A program made the translations under genes and the position numbers. DNA of 7,784 nt from NCBI GenBank assembly GCA_027730885.1, contig JAQCHM010000152.1, positions 1 through 7,784 of the forward strand. The letters are read 5' to 3'. Below the pieces are notes generated by a model, which saw nothing but the letters and a program-made list of their open reading frames with translations, did no database searches and was not told the origin of the DNA. The first letter of the stretch is position 1; each line of letters starts with the position of its first letter. Positions 1 through 7,784 of this stretch are shown in pieces. This DNA is from Actinomycetota bacterium (lineage in GTDB: Bacteria > Actinomycetota > Acidimicrobiia > Acidimicrobiales > SZUA-35).

Positions 1-1736
1 GGGGCGACCTCGAAGCCGTAATGCGAGCCGAGGGGATCCCGCTGTTCTCGGTCGAGCATCACCAGCCGGCGGCCGCCTTCGACGTGTTGGCCTTCAACCT
101 CTCGGCCGAGCTGACCTACACGAACCTGGTCAACCTCATCGATCTGGCTCACTTGCCGCTGCGATCGGCAGACCGTGTCGCCGGTCAGCCGCTGGTGATG
201 ATCGGCGGCCACTGCACCTACAACCCCGAGCCGGTCGCCGACTTCGTCGATGCCGTCGTGCTGGGCGACGGGGAAGAAGTCGTCGGCGAGATCACCGCAG
301 TCCTTGCCCAGCTCCGCGACGGCGATCGACGTGACCTGCTCGTTGCCCTGGCGCAGATCCCGGGCGTCTATGTGCCGTCGCTTTACCAACCGATCTACGC
401 CGACGGCGCGCTGGTCGAGATGCGTCGCCTGCACCCGTTGGCGCCCGCCCGGATCGAGAAGCGCACGGTCGCTGATCTGGCCGAGTGGCCCTACCCGCGT
501 CAGCAGCTGGTGCCCCTCACCGAGGTGGTGCACGACCGTCTCAACGTCGAGGTATTCCGCGGCTGTACCCGAGGGTGCAGGTTCTGTCAGGCGGGCATGA
601 TCACCCGACCCGTGCGTGAACGACCGGCCGAGCAGGTGCGCACCATGGTCCGCGCCGGGCTCGAACGAACCGGTTACGACGAGGTCTCGCTCACCTCGCT
701 GTCCACCGCAGACTTCTCGGGCATCGAATCCACGGTCCGGGCCATCACCGCGGACGCCCAGACCGCCGGATGCGGCCCGGTGTCGGTGACGCTCCCGAGC
801 CTCCGCGTCGACGCGTTCGGCGTGGGCATCGCCGCTGAACTTCAGCGGGCCCGGCGAGGCGGTCTCACCTTCGCTCCTGAAGCGGGGACGTGGCGGATGC
901 GTCGGGTCATCAACAAGCTCATCCGGGAAGAGGACCTGTACGCCGCGGTCGACGCAGCATTCTCTCAGGGATGGCAACGCATCAAGTTGTACTTCCTGAT
1001 CGGTCTGCCCTCGGAGACCGACGACGACACCCTGGGGATCGCCCAGCTGGCGAGGAACTGTGTACAGCTGGGAAAGAAGCACACCAATCGGGCGAGCGTG
1101 ACCGTGTCCGTCGGTGGCTTCGTGCCCAAGCCGTTCACCCCATTCCAATGGTTCGGCCAGAACACCGTCGAAGAACTCCAACGCAAGATCAACCTGCTCC
1201 GCGACGCCACGCGGAAGATGGGCGGCGTCCAGCTCAAGTGGCACGATCCGAAGGCGACCCTCATCGAGGGCCTCGCCAGCCGCGGCGACCGACGCCTTGC
1301 TCCCGTGATCGAGCATGTCTGGCGGGCCGGAGGCACCTTCCAGGAGTGGAGCGAGTTCTTCCGCCTCGATCGATGGCTCGAAGCGCTCGAAGCCAACAGC
1401 GTCGACCCCGAATGGTATGCCTACCGGCACCGGCGCGAAGACGAGATCTTCCCGTGGGACCACCTCTCTGCGGGTCTGCACAAGGACTTCCTGTGGCAGG
1501 ACTGGCAGGACGCGCTGGCCGAGGTGGGTCTCGAAGATTGCCGGTGGACGCCCTGCTACGACTGCGGCGCGTGCACCGGCTACGGCATCGAGCATGTCGT
1601 GGCGTCCGCCATGCCCCCAGCCGGCGGCAGCCAGGGCACCGGTCAAACACTCGAACCCAGCAAGGCAACGGTGGGGCCGCCCGTCATGGCCGCTGTCCCG
1701 GTCACGTTGGGCAGCAAGCCGGTGGTCGCCCTGTGA
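1..1736 (+). CDS. B12-binding-type radical SAM protein, TIGR03960 family (5' partial)
   Basis: The reading frame is open to the left edge, so the true start lies upstream; the ATG at 21 is internal, because the codons before it (G-D-L-E-A-V) continue the family-like sequence. Residues below count from that ATG. Residues 20-90 (FDVLAFNLSAELTYTN, then IGGHCTYNPEP and LGDGEE) look like the cobalamin-binding-like N-terminal domain of this family. The radical SAM motif is CTRGCRFC, with C182, C186 and C189 able to hold the 4Fe-4S cluster that cleaves S-adenosylmethionine. A second cysteine group, CYDCGACTG (C512, C515, C518), sits near the C-terminus after the family-like segment FPWDHLSAGLHKDFLW. 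The last 50 or so residues are low-complexity. The substrate is unknown; no reaction beyond radical SAM chemistry can be claimed. The stop overlaps the next gene by 4 nt, so the two are probably translationally coupled. Family assignment is firm from motif pattern; the function is open. Confidence 0.93.
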   Translation, partial: GDLEAVMRAEGIPLFSVEHHQPAAAFDVLAFNLSAELTYTNLVNLIDLAHLPLRSADRVAGQPLVMIGGHCTYNPEPVADFVDAVVLGDGEEVVGEITAVLAQLRDGDRRDLLVALAQIPGVYVPSLYQPIYADGALVEMRRLHPLAPARIEKRTVADLAEWPYPRQQLVPLTEVVHDRLNVEVFRGCTRGCRFCQAGMITRPVRERPAEQVRTMVRAGLERTGYDEVSLTSLSTADFSGIESTVRAITADAQTAGCGPVSVTLPSLRVDAFGVGIAAELQRARRGGLTFAPEAGTWRMRRVINKLIREEDLYAAVDAAFSQGWQRIKLYFLIGLPSETDDDTLGIAQLARNCVQLGKKHTNRASVTVSVGGFVPKPFTPFQWFGQNTVEELQRKINLLRDATRKMGGVQLKWHDPKATLIEGLASRGDRRLAPVIEHVWRAGGTFQEWSEFFRLDRWLEALEANSVDPEWYAYRHRREDEIFPWDHLSAGLHKDFLWQDWQDALAEVGLEDCRWTPCYDCGACTGYGIEHVVASAMPPAGGSQGTGQTLEPSKATVGPPVMAAVPVTLGSKPVVAL

Positions 1737-2491
1737 AACTACGGGTCAGGTTCACCAAGACCGGTAAGGTGCGCTTTCTCAGCCACCGTGACCTCGCTCG
1801 TCTCTTCGAGCGAACCTTTCGCAAACTACGGCTTCCTGTCGCCTACTCAGAGGGTTTCTCGCCTCGGCCGAAGTTCAGCTTCGGTCTGGCCCTCTCGGTG
1901 GGCCATGAATCGGAGGCCGAATACCTCGACGTCGACCTGGCCACATCGGTCGAACTCGAGGACCTCCCCGCTCGCCTCACCGAAGTGCTACCCAACGGCG
2001 TTGCCGTGACGGCGGTTCGGGAGTTGAGGGGTGGGGAGAAATCGCTGCAGGAGGCGATCGCCTGCTGCAGCTGGGACATCGAGCTCCTCGGTGCCCCGAA
2101 TGATGATGTGGCAACTGCGTTGGCGGCCGTCATGGCCGCCCCTTCCCTTGCGTTCGCCCGAGAACGCAAGGGAAAGACCTCCGTTGCCGATGTCCGCCCC
2201 GCACTGCTCGAGGCAGAGCTTGTGGGGCCGACGATCAACGGTGCGCAGTTGCGGCTGCTACTCGCCACCGATCTGGTGTCTCTCAGGCCGGCAGAACTCG
2301 TTCGACTCTTGAACGCCGAACTGCCCGAGCGGACGCTGCGCGAGGGCCGAGTGTGTCGCACCCACCAATGGACGATGGTCGACCACGTCCGCACGGAGCC
2401 GATCTCGCTGCAGCCAAGCCAGGCTCCAGCGACCGAGGCAGAGCCCGAAGCGGACCGGTCGACCCCGCACGCCGAGTTGCGTGCATCATGA
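1733..2491 (+). CDS. TIGR03936 / DUF2344 radical SAM-linked protein
   Basis: This 252-residue protein starts at a GTG that shares GTGA with the stop of the radical SAM gene; a GGTGG at 1721-1725 could serve as a weak ribosome-binding site. The start is chosen because KLRVRFTKTGKVRFLSHRDL is the characteristic opening of the family. The same frame is open back to 890, but that stretch is only a shadow of the upstream gene. Visible family features are SHRDL (17-21), LPVAYSEGFSPRPKFSFGLAL (34-54), EYLDVDL (63-69) and a basic RERKGKTSVADVRP stretch (143-156). The last 30 residues are acidic and Pro/Ala-rich, probably disordered. In other bacteria this domain is adjacent to, or fused with, TIGR03960 proteins, so the two probably form one enzyme or complex. 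The biochemical role is unknown. No membrane segment or signal peptide is seen, so it is presumably cytoplasmic. Confidence 0.9.
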   Translation: MKLRVRFTKTGKVRFLSHRDLARLFERTFRKLRLPVAYSEGFSPRPKFSFGLALSVGHESEAEYLDVDLATSVELEDLPARLTEVLPNGVAVTAVRELRGGEKSLQEAIACCSWDIELLGAPNDDVATALAAVMAAPSLAFARERKGKTSVADVRPALLEAELVGPTINGAQLRLLLATDLVSLRPAELVRLLNAELPERTLREGRVCRTHQWTMVDHVRTEPISLQPSQAPATEAEPEADRSTPHAELRAS

Positions 2492-2498
2492 GCCCTGT

Positions 2499-2505
2499 GA
2501 AGGAA
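2499..2505 (+). promoter_or_regulatory. Ribosome-binding site that fixes the RNase E/G start
   Basis: GAAGGAA lies 8 nt upstream of the GTG at 2514, a good Shine-Dalgarno match and spacing. It supports 2514 as the start over the in-frame GTG at 2481, which would overlap the DUF2344 gene and has no such site in front of it. Confidence 0.65.
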
Positions 2506-2513
2506 CGACCTCC

Positions 2514-4360
<1,847 letters not shown>

Positions 4361-4364
<4 letters not shown>

Positions 4365-4388
4365 TCCGGGGAGACCAACCGCTACCCT
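4361..4388 (+). promoter_or_regulatory. Possible promoter for rplU-rpmA
   Basis: A TTGATC (4361-4366) overlapping the RNase E/G stop and a TACCCT (4383-4388) are separated by 16 nt, resembling -35 and TAnnnT -10 boxes. Transcription would begin near 4395, 2-3 nt before the rplU ATG, giving a leaderless or nearly leaderless message. Such short motifs occur by chance, so this is a candidate only. Confidence 0.4.
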
Positions 4389-4397
4389 TGACCGCCT

Positions 4398-4706
4398 ATG
4401 TACGCAGTCGTAGCCACCGGTGGCAAGCAGTATCGGGTCGAAGAAGGCCAGAAGGTCCGGGTCGAACGCCTGGGCGAGCCCGGATCCGAAGTGGAGCTCC
4501 GCCCCGTCCTGTTGGTCGATGGCGCCGATGTGCTCTCGACGCCTGCGCAGCTCGCCGGCGTCCAGGTCTCCGCCCGCATCCTCGACGAGGTCAAGGGGAA
4601 GAAGATCGACGGCTTCACCTACAAGCCGAAGACCAATCAGCGGCGTCGTTACGGCCACCGCCAGACGTACGCTACCATCGAGATCACCGGCATCAAGCGA
4701 GGCTGA
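4398..4706 (+). CDS. rplU: 50S ribosomal protein L21
   Basis: L21 is a 23S rRNA-binding protein of the large ribosomal subunit. The 102-residue product has the usual length and hallmarks: the opening MYAVVATGGKQYRVEEGQKV, the central VGxx-type beta segment and the basic C-terminal stretch YKPKTNQRRRYGHRQTYATIEI that contacts rRNA. The ATG is the only sensible start because the conserved N-terminus begins there. There is no Shine-Dalgarno sequence at usable distance: the only purine-rich run, GGGGAG at 4368-4373, is 24 nt away. With the possible -10 box ending 9 nt before the ATG, leaderless translation is plausible. The 33-nt gap after RNase E/G is too short for a structured L21 leader. It is followed by rpmA after 1 nt, the normal bacterial pairing. 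Confidence 0.97.
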   Translation: MYAVVATGGKQYRVEEGQKVRVERLGEPGSEVELRPVLLVDGADVLSTPAQLAGVQVSARILDEVKGKKIDGFTYKPKTNQRRRYGHRQTYATIEITGIKRG

Positions 4707-4707
4707 C

Positions 4708-4959
4708 ATGTCAAAGACCAAAGGTGGCGGTTCCACCAGGAACGGCCGAGACTCCAACGCACAACGCCTCGGCGTTAAGGTGTACGACGGGACGCTCATC
4801 CCGGCCGGCTCCATCATCGTTCGCCAGCGCGGGACCAAGTTCCATCCCGGGCGCAATGTGGCCCGCGGCGGTGACGACACCCTCTTCGCTACGGCCGAGG
4901 GCAAGGTGAAGTTCGGCTATCGAGCCGGCCGTCGCCTTGTCGACGTCCTGACCGGTTGA
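4708..4959 (+). CDS. rpmA: 50S ribosomal protein L27
   Basis: L27 is a large-subunit protein whose N-terminal tail reaches toward the peptidyl transferase centre. The 83-residue product shows the family signature GGSTRNGRDSNAQRLGVK (residues 7-24), then AGSIIVRQRGTKFHPGRNV (33-51) and DDTLFA (56-61). Length is normal. The N-terminus starts directly MSKTKGGG and carries no cleavable extension of the type found in Firmicutes. The start is 1 nt after the rplU stop, with GAGG at 4699-4702 as a ribosome-binding site inside the end of rplU, so the two are almost surely co-transcribed and coupled. Nothing unusual is seen. Confidence 0.97.
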   Translation: MSKTKGGGSTRNGRDSNAQRLGVKVYDGTLIPAGSIIVRQRGTKFHPGRNVARGGDDTLFATAEGKVKFGYRAGRRLVDVLTG

Positions 4960-4975
4960 ACAGCGCCCTGGCTTT

Positions 4976-4995
4976 CCGCCGCATTGCTGTGGCGG
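4976..4995 (+). terminator. Hairpin after rpmA, possible weak terminator
   Basis: CCGCCGCA (4976-4983) can pair with TGTGGCGG (4988-4995) as an 8-bp stem with one G-U pair and a 4-nt TTGC loop. It starts 17 nt after the rpmA stop. No T-run follows, so it is not a canonical intrinsic terminator; it may partly terminate, or mark RNA processing, between rpmA and obgE. The rest of the 93-nt gap shows no convincing promoter. Confidence 0.35.
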
Positions 4996-5052
4996 TATCG
5001 GTCGGGGTCTCGCATCGTTTCGTCGACGTAGCAGGATCGAAGTAGCAGCGTC

Positions 5053-6309
5053 GTGTCCAATTTCGTCGATGAGTGCAACATCTGCCTGCGGGCCGGCGAC
5101 GGTGGCGCGGGATGCGTCTCGGTTCGACGGGAGGCCCACGTGCCGTTGGGTGGCCCCGATGGGGGCGACGGCGGCCACGGCGGCGACGTCTGGCTCGAAG
5201 CCGATCGCAACGTCGCGTCGCTCATCAACTTCCGCGACCACCCCCACCGCATCGCGGGCAACGGGTCCCACGGCTCGGGCGGGGGACGTCACGGCAAGTC
5301 AGCCACCGAGCTGATCGTCAAGGTGCCCGAAGGCACCACGGTCCTCGATCACGAGAGCCACGAGGAACTCGTCCGCCTCGACCACCACGGTGACCGATGG
5401 CTGGCGGCACGCGCCGGTGAGGGCGGACGGGGGAACGCCCGGTTCCTCTCCAATCGCCGACGCGCCCCGATGTTCGCCGAGCAGGGAGAACACGGCGAGG
5501 AACACTGGTACCGGCTCGAACTGAAGTTGTTCGCCGACGTTGCCCTCGTCGGTTACCCCAACGCCGGCAAAAGCACCCTCATCTCGGTGGTCAGCGCAGC
5601 CAAACCGAAGATCGCCGACTATCCGTTCACCACACTGGTGCCCAACCTCGGCGTCGTGCGGCTCGACGACGACACCGAGTTCGTCGTGGCCGACATCCCC
5701 GGGCTGATCGAAGGCGCCAGTGAAGGCGTCGGGCTCGGGCACCGCTTCCTCCGGCACATCGAGCGGGCCAGGGTGCTGTTGTACCTTCTCGATCTGTCCG
5801 CTGTCGACGGCGCCTCTCCGGCTCGGCAGCTCGAGGTGTTGCGGAACGAGCTCATGGCCTATCAGCCCGAACTCCTGGAGCGGCCGAGCGTTGTGGTCGG
5901 ATCGAAGGCCGACTTGCTCGAGGCGGCCGACTGGGACGACGACGCGCCCATCGAGTTCGAGATCTCCGCCGTCTCCAACCGTGGGTTGCAGCCGCTGATG
6001 TGGCACGTCTCACGCCTCGTGGCCGAGAGTAGATCGGCCGAGGCCGACGACCACGGATTCGTCATCCACCGCCCGGAGCCCAAGGGCGTCGAGGTGATCC
6101 GTGAGGACGACGGTGCCTTCTGGGTGCTCGGGCGCGGTGCCGAGCGAGCCGTTGCGCTGTCCGACCTCACCGACCCCGGAGCGCTCGACTATGCCCGATC
6201 CCGGCTCAACCGGCTCGGCGTCGACAAGGCCCTCCGTCGCGCTGGCGCCAGGGAGGGAGACGTCGTCCGCATCGGTGGATTCGAGTTCGACTACGAGGAG
6301 GATCTGTGA
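5053..6309 (+). CDS. obgE: Obg family GTPase (ObgE/CgtA)
   Basis: Obg is a GTPase that binds the 50S subunit and acts in ribosome assembly and stress responses. The 418-residue product has three domains: the glycine-rich Obg fold (about 1-158, AGDGGAGCVSVRREAHVPLGGPDGGDGGHGGD), the G domain (about 159-325) and a C-terminal OCT domain (about 336-415), which not all Obg proteins have. G-domain motifs are GYPNAGKST (G1, 167-175), the FTT of switch I (192-194), DIPGLIEGA (G3, 214-222), SKAD (G4, 284-287) and SAV (G5, 305-307). G4 is usually NKxD; the serine at 284 is notable because that position contacts the guanine base. The GTG at 5053 gives the expected N-terminus FVDECNICLRAGDGG. Its ribosome-binding site is poor (GAAG at 5039-5042). 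It overlaps proB by 4 nt. Confidence 0.97.
   Translation: MSNFVDECNICLRAGDGGAGCVSVRREAHVPLGGPDGGDGGHGGDVWLEADRNVASLINFRDHPHRIAGNGSHGSGGGRHGKSATELIVKVPEGTTVLDHESHEELVRLDHHGDRWLAARAGEGGRGNARFLSNRRRAPMFAEQGEHGEEHWYRLELKLFADVALVGYPNAGKSTLISVVSAAKPKIADYPFTTLVPNLGVVRLDDDTEFVVADIPGLIEGASEGVGLGHRFLRHIERARVLLYLLDLSAVDGASPARQLEVLRNELMAYQPELLERPSVVVGSKADLLEAADWDDDAPIEFEISAVSNRGLQPLMWHVSRLVAESRSAEADDHGFVIHRPEPKGVEVIREDDGAFWVLGRGAERAVALSDLTDPGALDYARSRLNRLGVDKALRRAGAREGDVVRIGGFEFDYEEDL
6295..6302 (+). promoter_or_regulatory. Strong ribosome-binding site for proB inside obgE
   Basis: GAGGAGGA lies at the very end of obgE, 3 nt before the proB GTG. It is the best Shine-Dalgarno match in the window and also encodes the acidic Glu-Glu-Asp tail of Obg. 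It supports the GTG at 6306 as the proB start. Confidence 0.75.
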
Positions 6310-7409
6310 GCCGGCCGATCGTCGTGGTCAAGGTCGGGTCCTCGTCCGTCGTCACCTCTGAGGGCCGAATCGATACCGATGCCCTCTCGAAGCTCGTGAC
6401 CGAGGTCGACGCCTGCCGTGGCTCGGGCTGGCGGGTCGTGGTGGTCACCAGCGGTGCGATCGCGGCCGGCCTTCCCCAGCTCGGTCTCCGGGCCGACGAC
6501 GTCAAGGGCGACGACGTCCTGCGAGCCGCGTCGGCGGTGGGCCAGACATCGCTGATGCGGGCATTCGAGGTAGCGCTGGCCGAGCGCGGCCTCCTGGGAG
6601 GGCAGGTGCTCCTCGCTCCGACCGACTTCATGCTGCGCCGGCGGTACCTGAAGAGCCGGGGCACGTTGCAGGCACTCCTCGACCTCGGTGTCGTTCCGAT
6701 CGTGAACGAGAACGACGCCATCGCCGACGACGAGATCCGCTTCGGCGACAACGATCGCCTGGCCGCCCTGGTTGCGCACCTGGTCGAGGCCAACCAGCTC
6801 GTCTTGCTCACCGACACTGCGGGATTGTTCACCGCCGATCCTCGCACCGACGAGTCCGCGTCGCTCATCGAGGAGATCATCGAGATCGACCAGACCCTCG
6901 AGGAGGCCGCCGGCGGGCCGCGCTCGGCCCGCAGCCGTGGCGGCATGGCATCAAAATTGGCTGCGGCCAAGATCGCCACGTGGTCCGGCGTCGAAACCGT
7001 GATCGCTTTCGCCGGTCGCCCCATGGTGCTCCCCGACGCCGTTCTCGGCGTGACCGGGGTCGGCACCGTGTTCCGAGCCAAGGCACAACGGCTGCCTGCC
7101 CGGAAGCTGTGGATCGGCTTCGCCCTTCCGGCTTCGGGCCACCTGGTGGTCGACGCCGGGGCTCGTCGTGCGCTCGAACGCCAACAGCGGTCACTTCTCC
7201 CCGCGGGTGTGGTGGCGGTCCATGGCGACTTCGACCCCGACGACGCCGTCGAGATCCAGGATCAGGACGGCGTGGTGTTCGCGAAGGGTCAGGTTCGGTG
7301 GTCCAGTTCGTTGATCGCGGCGAACCTCGGTCGACGTACGTCGGATCTCGGCGATGGTCTGCCCCACGAGGTCATCCATCGCGATGACCTCGTGATCCTG
7401 CCCGACTGA
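6306..7409 (+). CDS. proB: Glutamate 5-kinase
   Basis: ProB phosphorylates L-glutamate with ATP to gamma-glutamyl phosphate, the first and usually proline-inhibited step of proline synthesis, in the cytoplasm. The 367 residues match the length of the E. coli enzyme. The amino acid kinase domain (about 1-255) shows VVVKVGSS (6-13), VVTSGAIAAG (46-55), NENDAIADDEIRFGDND (134-150), LLTDTAGLFTADPR (167-180) and GGMASKLAAAKIA (212-224), which cover the substrate and nucleotide sites. A C-terminal PUA domain (about 265-367) is present, with VDAGARRAL (282-290), SLLPAGVVAV (296-305) and EVIHRDDLVIL (355-365). The GTG start overlaps the obgE stop as GTGA and follows a strong ribosome-binding site. 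proA, the next step, is not found downstream in the window; it may be elsewhere. Confidence 0.97.
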   Translation: MSRPIVVVKVGSSSVVTSEGRIDTDALSKLVTEVDACRGSGWRVVVVTSGAIAAGLPQLGLRADDVKGDDVLRAASAVGQTSLMRAFEVALAERGLLGGQVLLAPTDFMLRRRYLKSRGTLQALLDLGVVPIVNENDAIADDEIRFGDNDRLAALVAHLVEANQLVLLTDTAGLFTADPRTDESASLIEEIIEIDQTLEEAAGGPRSARSRGGMASKLAAAKIATWSGVETVIAFAGRPMVLPDAVLGVTGVGTVFRAKAQRLPARKLWIGFALPASGHLVVDAGARRALERQQRSLLPAGVVAVHGDFDPDDAVEIQDQDGVVFAKGQVRWSSSLIAANLGRRTSDLGDGLPHEVIHRDDLVILPD

Positions 7410-7433
7410 CGCCCCGTCTGTCGGAAATCTGAG

Positions 7434-7463
7434 GACAACCTGACTCGAACGCGTCAGGTTGTC
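7434..7463 (+). terminator. Perfect 11-bp inverted repeat after proB, terminator or operator
   Basis: GACAACCTGAC (7434-7444) and GTCAGGTTGTC (7453-7463) are exact reverse complements around an 8-nt spacer, starting 25 nt after the proB stop. As RNA this is a stable hairpin that could end the obgE-proB transcript. There is no T-run after it, and the arms are less GC-rich than the surroundings, so an operator read by the downstream GntR protein is an equal alternative. Confidence 0.5.
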
Positions 7464-7475
7464 GACTCGCGATGG

Positions 7476-7492
7476 CCATTGTGGGGCAATGG
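7476..7492 (+). repeat. Short inverted repeat upstream of the GntR gene
   Basis: CCATTG (7476-7481) and CAATGG (7487-7492) are perfect complements around TGGGG. It lies between the larger dyad and the GntR start. A 6-bp dyad can occur by chance; it could be a regulator site or a small hairpin. Confidence 0.3.
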
Positions 7493-7511
7493 GGGCGAAA
7501 TGCGTGCTTCG

Positions 7512-7517
7512 TAGCGT
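7512..7517 (+). promoter_or_regulatory. Possible -10 box for the GntR gene
   Basis: TAGCGT fits the TAnnnT -10 pattern and ends 8 nt before the ATG at 7526, a spacing that would give a leaderless message. No matching -35 box is seen at 16-18 nt, so support is weak. Confidence 0.2.
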
Positions 7518-7525
7518 CGCCGTCC

Positions 7526-7784
7526 ATGGATACATCGTTGGACACAAGCCCGACGGCATGGGGTCACGAGACGACCGAGCGACGTCGGGGCGAGGTGAGC
7601 CGATCGAGGGCCAGCTACGCCTACGACGAACTGAAACGACGCCTTCTCGTCGGTGAGTTCCCTCTGACTCGCCGCCTGGGCGAGGTGGCGCTGGCCGAAG
7701 CGCTGGGCGTGTCCCGCATACCGGTTCGGGAAGCGCTGTCGCGCCTGCACGCCGAGGGTCTGGTCGTACCAATGGGAGACGGCG
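7526..7784 (+). CDS. GntR family transcriptional regulator (3' partial)
   Basis: Only the first 86 codons are in the window. After a polar 28-residue lead, residues 29-86 form a GntR winged helix: SYAYDELKRRLLVGEFP, then LGEVALAEALGVSRIPVREAL (51-71) and SRLHAEGLV (72-80). The VSRIPVREAL recognition-helix pattern is typical of the FadR/FCD branch, so the missing part is probably an FCD effector domain binding a small acid; this is inference. The ATG at 7526 has no Shine-Dalgarno sequence; a GTG at 7595 (residue 24) preceded by GGGG at 7587-7590 is an alternative start that keeps the whole DNA-binding domain. The gene is 116 nt after proB, behind two inverted repeats, so it is probably its own transcription unit. 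The regulated genes and ligand cannot be told from this window. Confidence 0.85.
   Translation, partial: MDTSLDTSPTAWGHETTERRRGEVSRSRASYAYDELKRRLLVGEFPLTRRLGEVALAEALGVSRIPVREALSRLHAEGLVVPMGDG

Noticed and set aside
890..1732. Long open frame continuous with and upstream of the DUF2344 gene
   Set aside because: It is a +2-frame shadow of the radical SAM gene in GC-rich sequence; its Arg/Pro-rich translation matches no family, and the DUF2344 family start is exactly at the GTG at 1733.
1725..1745. Programmed -1 frameshift joining radical SAM and DUF2344
   Set aside because: No slippery heptamer or obvious downstream structure is seen; GTGA overlap coupling explains the layout.
2481..2513. Earlier GTG start for RNase E/G at 2481
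   Set aside because: It would overlap the DUF2344 gene and lacks a ribosome-binding site, whereas the GTG at 2514 has GAAGGAA at good spacing.
4365..4397. L21 leader RNA element before rplU
   Set aside because: The 33-nt gap is too short and shows no stem-loop structure.
5299..6006. Long minus-strand open frame inside obgE
   Set aside because: It is antisense to the conserved Obg and G domains; no family features are visible.

Overview
The window is GC-rich, fully plus-strand and gene-dense. It has the look of an actinobacterial chromosome: several GTG starts, 4-nt GTGA stop/start overlaps, and the order B12-type radical SAM protein, DUF2344 protein, RNase E/G, L21, L27, Obg, glutamate 5-kinase, which I recall as a common actinobacterial core block. 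A deep-branching group such as Acidimicrobiia would fit, but that is inference and not proven by anything seen here. No mobile element, CRISPR array, tRNA or rRNA was found.

Layout. 1-1736: 3' part of a TIGR03960-type radical SAM gene cut by the window edge. 1733-2491: its partner, a TIGR03936/DUF2344 'radical SAM-linked' gene overlapping it by 4 nt. 2514-4364: RNase E/G with a long basic disordered N-terminus. 4398-4706 and 4708-4959: rplU and rpmA, 1 nt apart. 5053-6309 and 6306-7409: obgE and proB, overlapping by 4 nt. 7410-7525: a short intergenic region with two inverted repeats, one a perfect 11-bp dyad. 7526 to the end: the N-terminal DNA-binding half of a GntR-family regulator, cut by the window edge.

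How they work together. RNase E/G, L21, L27 and Obg all act in RNA processing or ribosome assembly. The radical SAM/DUF2344 pair has no function that I know of; its constant place next to this set suggests, but does not prove, a role in RNA or ribosome biology. ProB makes the first committed step of proline synthesis. The GntR gene is probably a separate unit.

The window is mostly an ordinary conserved block. The points most worth a second look are the uncharacterised radical SAM pair, a possible leaderless promoter in front of rplU, a serine in the Obg G4 motif where asparagine is usual, an RNase E/G ending right after its zinc-link motif, and the perfect dyad between proB and the GntR gene.
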